From: Pleodorina starrii
Lineage: Eukaryota; Chlorophyta; Chlorophyceae; Chlamydomonadales; Volvocaceae
Assembly (NCBI GenBank): GCA_030267565.1
Contig: BRXU01000045.1
Location: 198,501 to 262,500, forward strand
Direction: 5' to 3'
Length of the DNA stretch: 64,000 bases
The position numbers and the translations under genes are program-made. Positions 30,405-39,846 of this stretch are shown in pieces. Each line of letters begins with the position of its first letter. Positions within the stretch are counted from its first letter, which is position 1. The notes beneath the pieces are model-generated. The model was not told the DNA's origin. It searched no databases and worked only from the letters and a program-made list of their open reading frames with translations.

Positions 30405-30560
30405 GCTGGGGGCGGGGCTGGTTGGTGCGGGCGGGGCGGGGCGGGGGTTCAGGCGGGCGGGGCTGGGGTTCAGGCGGGGGGCGGGGCTGGGGTTGAGGTG
30501 GGGGGCGGGGCGGGGGTTCAGGCGGGCGGGGCGGGGGTTGAGGCGGGCGGGAGATGCATG
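30405..30560. repeat. G-rich minisatellite with G-quadruplex potential
   Basis: Imperfect 17-20-bp units alternate GGGCGGGGCGGGGG with TTCAGGCGGGCGG or TTGAGG. There are dozens of G runs of three or more on the plus strand. Confidence 0.85.
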
Positions 30561-31101
30561 GGGGGGGGGGGGGGCACACTGAGGCGTTTCGGAGGACGCG
30601 CCTCCCGCCGTTTCTGCTCAGTCCGCAACGCCGCAAACCCCCGCCCGCCCCAACATTCACATGGCCCCACCGCACCCGCACAACCGGCACTGCAATTGCC
30701 CCGCCAGAGCCGTGGCCAGCGCCCGCTTCCCTTACCCTCCGCGCCGCCCGGCCGCAACCCAGGTTTCGCACTCCAAGCCCGATCCCGTTGTCCCCTTACA
30801 CCGCCGCTCCGGCTGGGCCCCCCTCGGCCTACACGGGGATAACCCCCACCCCGCCCAGTGCTCCCCGACCCCTTTACCGTTGGCCAAACCGCACGCCCCA
30901 ACCGCTCCAACCACCGCCTTCTGGGGGTCAGCCAGCACCGCTGCCGAGGGTGCTCACAGCAGCGGGCAAGACACACTGGAGCCGGACCGCCTCACCGCCC
31001 AAGGGCCGCCCTGTCCCGTCACCGCCCAAGGGCCACAACAGCGTACACCCCTCACTGCGAGCCTACACCAGCAGCGGACAGGCAAACGCCTTCCTCCACA
31101 G

Positions 31102-31182
31102 CGCCAGGAGCCAGGCGCCCTGATGAGCCAGGAGCCAGGCTCATCAGGGCGCCTGGCTCATCAGGGCGCCTGGCTCCTGGCG
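31102..31182. repeat. Long perfect inverted repeat (28-bp arms)
   Basis: Arms 31102-31129 and 31155-31182 are perfectly complementary around a 25-bp spacer made of the same words (CCAGGAGCC, CTCATCAGGGCGCC). It lies just past the 3' side of the minus-strand tyrosine recombinase remnant and could be an end structure of that element. Confidence 0.9.
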
Positions 31183-31299
31183 AAATGGCATGTAGGAATG
31201 GCGCGCTGAACGCGCTGAAACACACCAGACACACGCCCCCTGGGGGCAGGTGGTGGTGAGGGTGCGGGTAGGGGGGAAGGGGGCCTCTCCTGAGCTGCC

Positions 31300-32500
31300 G
31301 GGTTCGTAGAATCGTGCGCACCACCGCGCCGCAGGCTATACAACGTGTGAATCCCGCGCAAGTGTGCCAACCCACAGCGCGGGAGAACCAGCTCAAACCG
31401 GCGCTCCGCCACCGCCGTGGACCGCCGCGCGGGCCACAGACCGGACGGGGACCGCGCCAACTTCTCCGCTCCAACGCCATACACCACGACGGAAGGCCAC
31501 ACAGGGGGAACTGCAACACCGGCGCCTGCTCGGAGGACACAATGCGGCCCTTCCAATAAAGGGGCTTCTACTGGAAAACCGGCTCGCCGCCGACGCAAGA
31601 AACGCGCGCCCAAACGACCGAAAGCAGCGAATCCGGCCGCAAAAAGAGACAGAAATCTAGGACGACGAACAATAGCGGCACGAAAAGGTCCGAATGAACG
31701 GCTACGCCCGGCAGACATTCATACAGGCGCCACGCGTCCGACGCACTAAACGCTAACACCAGAGAAGACGGCGCTGCGAGCGAAACCTGCAGGCGCGCCC
31801 AGCCCTTGCGAAAAGCCGTCAGCAAGACATTATCTCCACCGCACGGCTTGGCCCAAAGCAGCCCCGTGTACTGCGTGGCAGGCAGAAATTCCTGACCTTC
31901 AGCGACACAGAAGCACACAAAAGCCGCGAAGTGCGACCCATAAGACGACGCCCCCACACGTGCCATAATACCGGTAACCTGGGCGATGTAAGCAAGGCGC
32001 CCTTCGTGATCAGCGCCGGGGGCGAAAGACTGCAGATGCAAAACAACCAAGTTCGTAACGACTGGGGGGGGGGGGCACCCACACCCCGGAGGTCGAGCGC
32101 ATAGCGAGGGGGTACGACAGTGTCCGTGCGAGTGCCCTATAATGCCACGCGTGTGCGCCCAGTTTACTACTGCACCCGAACCGCCACGACCTGCCACTGA
32201 GGCGGCGGAAGGAAGGAGGCTGAACCCCCCTCCCCCGGTGCGAACAAGTCCGTGTTCGACGGCAGGAACACCAGGTCCGTGGCCAACTCCATTAACTGCT
32301 GCCACCACGCCTGCGCCGTCCAGTACGGCACTACCGAGCGTAACGCACGCCCGCTCCTCCCGCACCTTCTGCACCAGGGCCATCATGAAATCGGGGTCCA
32401 GGGGCGGGCAACCGTAAGCGTTGAACCCAGCTGTGGCGTGCCTGCGATTAAGCAGGTCGACCCACTCCTTGGGCCCGTAAACCGTGCCGCTGCAAGGCAA
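31300..32500 (-). pseudogene. Degraded tyrosine recombinase (Crypton/DIRS-like), partial
   Basis: Reading right to left, an acceptor-like TTGCAG near 32490 leads into an ORF to 31568. It contains an element resembling the N-terminal core-binding domain of eukaryotic tyrosine recombinases (ASSYGSHFAAFVCFCVAEGQ, then a PAT motif) and the start of a catalytic domain (LFVVLDFCLFLRPDSLLSV). The frame stops at 31568. The later family box with catalytic-type Arg (IHTLYSLRRGGAH) is found about 31340-31380 in a different frame, so at least one frameshift separates the halves. A GC-rich stretch (31900-32400) inside the ORF is probably intron. No reverse transcriptase was found beside it, so Crypton and DIRS cannot be separated. 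Confidence 0.5.
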
Positions 32501-32824
32501 AGAAAGGATAGGTCAACTACGGTGACGATTAGACGAAGCTTCACAAAGGACGGTACCATGCCTCATAACAGCTCCGCGAAACCAGACATGCAAGCAAAAT
32601 GAGCTTCATTAACTAAAAGCAAAACCTTGTTCCTTGCACAGCGTCTTCAGTTTCCTAGCCTGCTCAAGGGCCCGGTTTCCCGAGGCCCTCATCATTTTTG
32701 AGCCAATTTTCTCAGCCGACGGTATTTCATGGCCACCAACATTCGCATTACTTTATCGTCGCACACTTATTTTTATTAGGTTCAGATTCAAATGTTTAGG
32801 TGACATTTTCGTAGTCAAAGAAGA

Positions 32825-34143
32825 TGTTTACACTTGGGATTGAAGGGGCGGATTAAGGCTGCGGGATTAGCACGGATTGGACGGATTACAATGGGGAGAA
32901 TTAATGACCGTTGTACGCGCCAGTACGAGCTTTCGACAGATTAAATTCAGATAAGTACTTAGCTTGATTTAATTCTTTTCACACGATGAAGAGTTGGAAT
33001 TGGCGTAAAAAAATTGATAGCTCCAAAGTTGCCTAAATATTGGGCGGGTGTGCCTCAATTCGGCCAGTTAACGTTTTTCGCGATTGACAAACTCAATGCG
33101 TTTCCGTACACCCATAGCCTTTGTAACCAAACTTGTTTATACATATCAATCAAGTTGTGATAGGCGCCAGCTGCGTTAACCTTACGAACTGGCCGAATTT
33201 AGGCACCATGGCCGAAACAGCGGTATCCCAGTCGCAAACCAGCGCCGCTCCTGGGCCGCTTCTATCGCGGTCACATCACGAGTCTCAGAGGAATGAACTT
33301 AACAGCATTTTTAGTGCTTTGACTGCCTGATCAAATATGCGTTAGTTTGAGGGCGGTCAGCAGGTCATCAAATCCGCGATGAACGGAAGAACGGTCTCCG
33401 CACTTTGGATAATAATAAGTTGTATACTTGGTTGTATCCTTCGTACTCATTGTAAGGCCGCTTTGAGCCTCCATGTCATGGGAAAATGGATCCACCGCAT
33501 CTTAGCACGTGTACGTGTCTCGCCCGCCACTAATCAGTACAATTTTTTGCATAGAACACACAGCAATAGACTGACTAGTGGTGGCTGAGACCGCGAAGGG
33601 GTCTCAGGGGGTCTCAACCCTTTCGATAACATCTAATACATATGGGAAAGTAATTAGCGCCAATTTGGGAGCGTCGCGGCCGTCGATAAGGCCTTTTATT
33701 GAACAAATTGACATCTGACCGAAGTTAGGGACGTTTGGAGCTACTCGGTAGCGACCGAGTACCAAATCGCCATTTCAGGATTAGGGTACTTCCCGCGCAT
33801 ATCGTCATTAACCTTTTTGATGAACCTAATGATTATCTCTAAAAAAGGTCATGGCAGTTTCCAGGTCGGCGTTTGGTTGAGTTTTCTGCCGGGACCCAAG
33901 CAATACATGGCGGTCACAACTTGCCGCTTGCGACACGCGCTTGTCATTTTATAATTCTATTGCATAAACAGTAAACATTGCGCCAGTCGTTTGGCCGATG
34001 GCAAGGTTGAAAGATAAATGGCGGTGGTCGCCGTACCTAATCCGTGCCTTAATCAAACTCCTTGAAAATACAACACGGATTAGCGGTGGATTGGCACGGA
34101 TTATTTTTTTATTAATCCGGCCTCTCTAATCCAAGTGTAAACA
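32825..34143. mobile_element. Non-autonomous DNA transposon with 32-bp terminal inverted repeats
   Basis: The ends 32825-32856 and 34112-34143 form inverted repeats beginning TGTTTACACTTGG and ending CGGATTAA, with a few mismatches. Clusters of GGATTA/TAATCC words follow inside each end (32850-32890 and 34038-34135), like subterminal transposase-binding sites. No transposase ORF lies between. Superfamily is unclear: no clean target-site duplication is visible. Reading TA as the target would make it mariner-like with CACTTGG ends, but the symmetry extends beyond TA. Confidence 0.75.
33051..33205. mobile_element. Small nested MITE-like inverted-repeat element
   Basis: A 155-bp segment bounded by 19-bp inverted repeats, 33051-33069 and 33187-33205 (TGCCT[C/A]AATTCGGCCAGTT), one mismatch. 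It sits inside the larger 1.3-kb element, so it may be a later insertion or an internal palindrome of it. Confidence 0.6.
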
Positions 34144-34534
34144 ACTTTAAAGCCATGCCCCGGTCCAATATAGCCAAAGTGCGAGGCTCATCGGTACATT
34201 TTAATTGAACGTATTCAGGTAAATAAGTGGTAAATAAGCAAGCAAAAATATTACAGGCGAAAACGGTGTGCCGGACTGAAGCCGGTCCGGCGCTCGGTCC
34301 GGATATCATGTACGACGGCCCGGCGGTGCCTATTTATCGGGCCCTTGTCGCGACCCGCGCGCGTCGGGCCACCTAGCGCGTACACCCAAAAATTTTCGCG
34401 AGTGATACGCGGGCTAAGATAGGCCCTGAGCGTCTGTAGGAACGTTTGACAGAGATGCTCAGCCGCACACAGTGCCGTATGACGACGATGTACACTGTGC
34501 TCCTGACCCTTTAGTTGATCCTCTGGTGTCTAAC

Positions 34535-34591
34535 GATATCGAGATGCGGAAGCTATATCGAGATGCGGAAGCTATATCAAGATGCGGAAGC
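34535..34591. repeat. Three 19-bp tandem repeats
   Basis: Unit TATATCGAGATGCGGAAGC repeats three times with one or two changes. Confidence 0.9.
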
Positions 34592-34981
34592 AGCGTAATG
34601 TCTAGAGGCCCTGGGCCCAAGCTTTAGGTAATGTAGTCTGGTGCACAGCGTTGGTAGACGAAGAGTCTTGCTGAACCAGGGAGGTTTGAAGGGAAAGAGG
34701 GATCTTGGACGATGACCGAAGACAGCTGACAGTAGAGGTGTTTGTGCAAGTGATATAAAGCAATACCGAGGCTCAGAGAGAGAGAGAGAGAGAGAATTGA
34801 CCTTAAGAGTTACAAGGTATGAGATCCAAGGACCCTTGGGTCTGAATGTGCCAAGGTTGTTGTCTGTCTGTCTGTTGTTGTATAACTGCCAATGTTGTTG
34901 TATATCTGCCAAAAGATACCGAATGGCTACGGACCACCGCCTTATATACTCATGGCACATAAGGCCCAACACGCCATCCTA

Positions 34982-35056
34982 GGGCCCGATGACGTCATTT
35001 CTGCGTCATTGTGCCGTATTGGTATGGGCCCGATGACGTCATTCTCGCGTCATTGT
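34982..35056. repeat. Two 31-bp direct repeats containing TGACGTCA
   Basis: 34982-35012 and 35026-35056 both start GGGCCCGATGACGTCATT and end GCGTCATTGT. TGACGTCA is the CRE/bZIP palindrome, but no gene start is nearby to give it meaning. Confidence 0.8.
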
Positions 35057-35384
35057 ACCTATGTACCTCGCCCTCGTACCTCAACTGTCCACGCCTGTAC
35101 GACCTATTGCGTCATTAGACTGCCAACGTAATTCCCTTGCGTCTGCCACCAGCTGCTTCTTTTCCTAATTCCATCGGGCATATCGCGCCGTCGCGATCAT
35201 CCCAACGTATGCTCCTGGTGGTTTGCAGCATTATATCATACCTCAAACCAACATTTGGATGTCTCGGCACCCATTGACCCATGGGACACATAAAGCCGAG
35301 GCGTATTATTAATAACCGCACGATCGCGCTTGCCCTAAGTCAGTTATAGCCGTCATTATTTATCTCGTTGCCCTCCGTTTCACG

Positions 35385-35418
35385 GCTTGGGCTTGGGCTT
35401 GGGCTTGGGCTTGGGCTG
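35385..35418. repeat. (GGGCTT)n hexamer microsatellite
   Basis: About five copies of CTTGGG/GGGCTT. Confidence 0.9.
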
Positions 35419-35827
35419 TGCTTGGGCACTCGACGGTGCTGCGCGACTACTGGCTCGCGACTACTGGCCGCGGTTCATACCAAACGTGAGTGACTTTTAC
35501 ACCAACATCTACGTCTTGCTCATACAGAAGCGGGCTAGTTCACACACTTCAGCGTTGTCTGCCGCACATACAGGTTCGCGGGGCGTTAGGTTAGTCCGTT
35601 CCACATTCAACCGTCATTCGCGACCTGTTGCGTCCAACCGCGCATTCGTATCACCCACGCTTGCTCTCGACAGCTGTCGCGTGCCCTCCCTAAAATTCTG
35701 ACCGACCCCGGTCAGTTCTGTACTTCCCACTTAAAAACAGGGGTTTGTGAACCTTTAGATGCGCTGAAAACAGCGTTACCTCGTGGCAACATCCTGATAA
35801 CGGACGGAATAAGACAAATCAGACCCC

Positions 35828-37465
35828 TCACACAGTCTCCTTGACATAGAACTGCGTTGGAAACACCTTGAGCAGCTCCTGTTTTGCGAGATCCAACTCC
35901 GTCCCTGGATCTGAAAGGCACCGGGCGCAGCCTCGGGTTTCCTTCATGGTGGCGTGGAGGCCGAGCAGGCTCAGCAGCATGCCCAGAAACAGGCCATGCA
36001 GTGGCGCCTCCGTGGGCGGTTGTGGCTTAAAGTACGGGTAGCGGGCTCCGTTGGAGCAGAAAGTGCGCTCCGGAGGGGGGAAATGTGCGCTGTGGACCTT
36101 GGAAGTCGCCCAAATGGGCTGTACCCGCAGCTGCAGGGATGCCCAAAGACGCGCAGTTGACGGCCGGGATGTCCGGTGAAGCAGTGCATCTGGGGTTCCC
36201 AAGGAACTCTCGTGTTGGCTGAAGGCGTCGTGAGTACCCACGTGACTGCTGTTGGGCACGACTAAGCCCATCTCCTCGGGAAGACTGCTTGTTGGCTGCC
36301 TGGGAGCTGTGTACTTCTCTGCAGAGTCGGATGAAACGTCAGGCTCGGCTGCCTCCGACTGCTTGATGCGGACGTTCTGAGTGTCTGTGACAAGACTAAC
36401 GATGGGGCCCACACTGTTCGGGGGCACCTCATCGGCCAGAGTGACTGGGTCGGGATCGTTGCATGGGGCCGGCGGAGAGCCGTACACGGCGTCCTCAGGG
36501 CCACTTGCTAAGGGAGTCGCTGCACCGTACGGCGTCTTATTCGGGCTCAAGGCAACCGGCGCCTCCGTAGTGCCGTACGCATGGCCGTACGAGCCTATGG
36601 ACCCATCACTGGCGGGAGAGAGGAAGCCAAAGTTATCGTCCGTGGCAGCGGAAAGCACAACAGAACCAGGCTGATCAGGCTGAAATGTTCCAGGCTGGTC
36701 CGAGTACCCTGCTGTAAGCGGCATGTCCGGGGAAGAAAGCTCCTCGTTGACAGAAGAAGGCAGCATCCCAAGTGGTTCAGGCAGTAGCTCAGAGGGCGGC
36801 TGGTAGGCTGTCTGTTTGCTGCAGGCTCCAGCAGCGTTGATCGGCTTGGACTGCGGACAAGACTCCTTGGAAATAGAGTGCGAACCGAGAGGGTTGACGC
36901 TGGTGTTCGCGGCGTTGCCGCTCGTAGCACCACAAAACGTGAAGCGGCGCACGAGGAGGAGGTTGAGCTTATCTGGGAAGTCTGTGTCCGTCGATTCTGG
37001 GGCACTACTGTACATGGCCTCCTCACTGTCGGAATCGTAGTCATAGCGGTTCGGCTCAATATCGAGGTCATGATCAAGGAAGTCAGGTGCAGGGTCATCA
37101 GCACCATCGCTGTAGTAATCAGCCAGCGCGGTGTCGCGGCCGTCGTTACGGCTATCAGACGCGGCGTAACCACCATCGTCCTCGTATTCATTAGGCGCGG
37201 CGCCAGAGTCGTTCTCATCGTACTCCGTTGCATAGCCGTCACGGCCACAGTAGCGAGGCTCAACAACACGGCCGCCTCCGTTGCAGTAGCTGTTGGGATC
37301 GGGCACCGGGTAGTCTGGGCCATACTCCAGGCAAGCATCCCCAATGGTGCTCGCCGAATCGGATGTTGCAGGGGTGCAGGGTTTCGCCACCATGCAAGGC
37401 TGAAAAGGCCGTTGGCGGCACAGCGCGGCTCTGTCCAACTCGAAGTAAATGTACGGCACAAGGTC
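35828..37465 (-). CDS. Acidic protein of unknown function, 5' part missing
   Basis: Open frame of about 545 codons ending at 35828 with no family I recognise. The N-terminal third (about 37000-37300) is strongly acidic and Tyr/Asp-rich (EYDENDSGAAPNEYEDDGGY), the middle is Pro/Ser-rich and probably disordered, and near the C terminus there is one hydrophobic segment (GLFLGMLLSLLGLHA). Codon use is less GC-biased than in the enzyme genes. The frame continues rightward into LINE sequence to 37654 only by chance. No start codon or acceptor is evident at 37465, so the gene either lost its 5' part to the LINE insertion or has upstream exons beyond it. It may itself belong to a mobile element. The unbroken length against low-complexity composition is the main evidence that it is, or recently was, coding. 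Confidence 0.45.
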   Translation of the reverse strand, partial: DLVPYIYFELDRAALCRQRPFQPCMVAKPCTPATSDSASTIGDACLEYGPDYPVPDPNSYCNGGGRVVEPRYCGRDGYATEYDENDSGAAPNEYEDDGGYAASDSRNDGRDTALADYYSDGADDPAPDFLDHDLDIEPNRYDYDSDSEEAMYSSAPESTDTDFPDKLNLLLVRRFTFCGATSGNAANTSVNPLGSHSISKESCPQSKPINAAGACSKQTAYQPPSELLPEPLGMLPSSVNEELSSPDMPLTAGYSDQPGTFQPDQPGSVVLSAATDDNFGFLSPASDGSIGSYGHAYGTTEAPVALSPNKTPYGAATPLASGPEDAVYGSPPAPCNDPDPVTLADEVPPNSVGPIVSLVTDTQNVRIKQSEAAEPDVSSDSAEKYTAPRQPTSSLPEEMGLVVPNSSHVGTHDAFSQHESSLGTPDALLHRTSRPSTARLWASLQLRVQPIWATSKVHSAHFPPPERTFCSNGARYPYFKPQPPTEAPLHGLFLGMLLSLLGLHATMKETRGCARCLSDPGTELDLAKQELLKVFPTQFYVKETV

Positions 37466-37479
37466 ACCCGGCACCCGGC

Positions 37480-39846
37480 GCCCCGCACGCGGAAAACACC
37501 GACGCAGAGACCCTACAACCCCCCACCCGACCCACCCCGCTGACCACCCCTGCAAACCCCAACCCACCTGAGGGTACGACAGCCCACGCGCGCGAAAACC
37601 CGGAGCTCCAAGAAACACCAGAGACCCGCGCCCTGCGTGCCGCAATAAGAGCAAAGGGAGGGGAAATTAAGAAGTTGACTACGGAAACCCGTAAATTACA
37701 TGCGAGCAAAGCCAGGAAACAATTTCAGAGCCTCCTAGCCAAGAAACCGAAACACGCACACAAACAAATTCTCGAGCCCGACGATCAGCCACGCGGCATA
37801 ACGGCCATTCGCCACCCCGCCGATGGGCATTTGTGCACAACTTCGGACGGCATCCTCGACGCACTCCACACGCACTTCGTGCTCCTAGCCCGGCCCATCT
37901 CCGGACCCCGCACTGGCAAATACCTCCCGAGCGAAGCCCCGCGGAACTACCCCTGGGAGACGCCGGGAGCGCCGGACCCTCTACGACGTGGTTTAGCCCA
38001 ATGTGAAAGCGCACCCCCGTCCCTCCTCCCTGGCATATTAGACCCATGTAACTTCCGCGCATGCTTAGACCATCTCGCCCGCAACAAAGCCCCCGGGCCA
38101 GACGGCATACCCAACGAGCTGCTACAGACACTCCCCACCGACCTCCAAACCGCAATCCACCACCTGATCACAGTCATGTGGGTCAAGGCCGAAATCCCCC
38201 CGCACTGGACGCAATCAGGCACGGTACTCATTCCCAAAAAGGGCGACCCACTCCTCATCAAGAACAAACGCCCCATCGCCCTGGCAAACACACTCTACAA
38301 ACTATACACCAGCCACATTACGTTTAATATCGTCACCTTTAGTGAACAAGCGCACATCTTCACGGAAGCCCAGGAAGGGTACCTCCGACAGCGTAACACG
38401 GAGCGGCAGATCCAAAACGTACTACACGCCATCGAGGACGCCGGCCTAACCAGCCGTGACCTCTACTTACTATATATCGATTTCACATCGGCATTTAACA
38501 CCATCGATCACGACAAATTACTTATGATCATGTACGACCTAGGATATCCGGAGGACCTCATCGCGGTGGTCGCGAACCTGTACTCGCGCGCCACCACACG
38601 CATACGCACCGAACATGGCTGCATCGCGGAGATTGCAATCGAACGCGGCACAATTCAGGGCGATACACTATCACCCGTACTGTTCATCATTTACATGGAG
38701 CCACTCCTAAGATGGCTACACAGCGGAGGCCGAGGATACCGCTACGGCTGCCTCCAAGCGGACGAAAATGACCGACACCACTTTAGCTCGGGGGCCTTTG
38801 CGGACGACCTAGTGATCCTCACGAACACCGTGTCTGACATGCGCACACAGAGCACAAAAATAGAGCGCTACGCCCGCTGGGGAGCACTCAAGGTCAACGT
38901 AGGCAAGTGCCAACTGCAGGGCATTCTGCACGGCCGCGCGCGTTCCGATACTGATCTGAGTAGGGGCCCCGGTACGCAAAAATACAGGGCCGTCGTAGAA
39001 CGTCTCCTGAAAAACCAAATTCGGATCGATGGCGTACCCATCCCGTACGAACCCCCAACAGGATCGTATAAATACCTCGGCGTACACATCACCCCTACTC
39101 TGGATTGGACGACACAGGTGGCCTACACTCGCGCCGAAATCGACCGACGGGGGCAAAGCATACAAAACTCTCTCGCGACCCCAGATCAACGCATAAACAT
39201 GATCAAAACCCTCATTCACCCCTTTGTGGCGTACAGCCTGCCCACTATGGCGTACACCCCGCACGACATCGCCAGCCTCGACGCCCAAATCGCCGGCATA
39301 GCCAAACGCAGCTACGGACTAAAAATGGGCTTCCCAACCCGCGCCATCCTCGGTCCCATATCGCGACTAGGTCTGGGGGTGGGCACCCTACGTACCCTTT
39401 ATGCGGTCAGAGCGGCGAAGACGCTTGTCCTGTCCCTCAACGACAAGGGACGCCTTGGGGCAGTAACCCGAGCCCTCCTGCACCTGCAGAGCCGATACAT
39501 GGGCACCATACCAGTGCACACATTCAAACGCGAATGCCGGCACTATACCACACTCAAACAACTTGCTCTCGTGCATGAAGCCGGTATCGAACTCACGGAC
39601 AAAGGCAGCACCTATGAGCCGGCAGCAGGCAGCCTCATTCACCTGATCGGGGCGCACAACCCGACGGCCGAGCCCAAGGATCTCGCGCTCCTCTTCCGAT
39701 GCATACAGCCCCTGCTGGAACTTGGCCTGGACCTCAGGGCCCTGAAAGACAAAAACACGGGAGCGCATCTCATCACCACCGACCAGCTGCAACGCATCGG
39801 TGGCAGGAAGGGCCCTAAACCAGCTCAGCCTCGCCCTGAATGCTGA
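37480..39846 (+). CDS. LINE reverse transcriptase
   Basis: About 790 codons in one frame from the element's left edge, with no ATG start because it is truncated. RT motifs appear in order: NKAPGPDGIPNELLQ (block 0/1), SGTVLIPKKGDP and KRPIALANTLYKLY (block 2), LYLLYIDFTSAFNTIDHDKL (block A), ERGTIQGDTLSPVLFIIYM (block B), FADDLVILTN (catalytic block C, 38795-38824) and YKYLGVHIT (block E). Catalytic Asp residues are all present. The coiled-coil-like, Lys/Arg-rich part before the RT (GGEIKKLTTETRKLHASKAR) is usual between endonuclease and RT. The frame stops at 39846, but the next frame continues seamlessly from about 39800, so one ancestral ORF broken by a single-base shift is likely. A sequencing error cannot be excluded. 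Confidence 0.9.
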   Translation, partial: APHAENTDAETLQPPTRPTPLTTPANPNPPEGTTAHARENPELQETPETRALRAAIRAKGGEIKKLTTETRKLHASKARKQFQSLLAKKPKHAHKQILEPDDQPRGITAIRHPADGHLCTTSDGILDALHTHFVLLARPISGPRTGKYLPSEAPRNYPWETPGAPDPLRRGLAQCESAPPSLLPGILDPCNFRACLDHLARNKAPGPDGIPNELLQTLPTDLQTAIHHLITVMWVKAEIPPHWTQSGTVLIPKKGDPLLIKNKRPIALANTLYKLYTSHITFNIVTFSEQAHIFTEAQEGYLRQRNTERQIQNVLHAIEDAGLTSRDLYLLYIDFTSAFNTIDHDKLLMIMYDLGYPEDLIAVVANLYSRATTRIRTEHGCIAEIAIERGTIQGDTLSPVLFIIYMEPLLRWLHSGGRGYRYGCLQADENDRHHFSSGAFADDLVILTNTVSDMRTQSTKIERYARWGALKVNVGKCQLQGILHGRARSDTDLSRGPGTQKYRAVVERLLKNQIRIDGVPIPYEPPTGSYKYLGVHITPTLDWTTQVAYTRAEIDRRGQSIQNSLATPDQRINMIKTLIHPFVAYSLPTMAYTPHDIASLDAQIAGIAKRSYGLKMGFPTRAILGPISRLGLGVGTLRTLYAVRAAKTLVLSLNDKGRLGAVTRALLHLQSRYMGTIPVHTFKRECRHYTTLKQLALVHEAGIELTDKGSTYEPAAGSLIHLIGAHNPTAEPKDLALLFRCIQPLLELGLDLRALKDKNTGAHLITTDQLQRIGGRKGPKPAQPRPEC

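Larger units (their letters stand above)
28340..31101. other. Lipase 2 upstream region and GC-rich spacer
   Basis: Up to about 29175 this is duplicated lipase upstream sequence. From 29400 to 31100 it is GC-rich with open frames on both strands that match nothing I recognise. One GACCCACGGGTC palindrome is at 30181-30192. Confidence 0.5.
34144..35827. other. AT-richer spacer with short repeats, no gene recognised
   Basis: Contains an (AG)n run at 34777-34794 and the repeats listed separately. No ORF with recognisable content or splice structure. Confidence 0.55.

Noticed and set aside
34982..35056. TGACGTCA pair as a regulated promoter
   Set aside because: No gene start lies nearby, and the two sites sit within a plain direct repeat.
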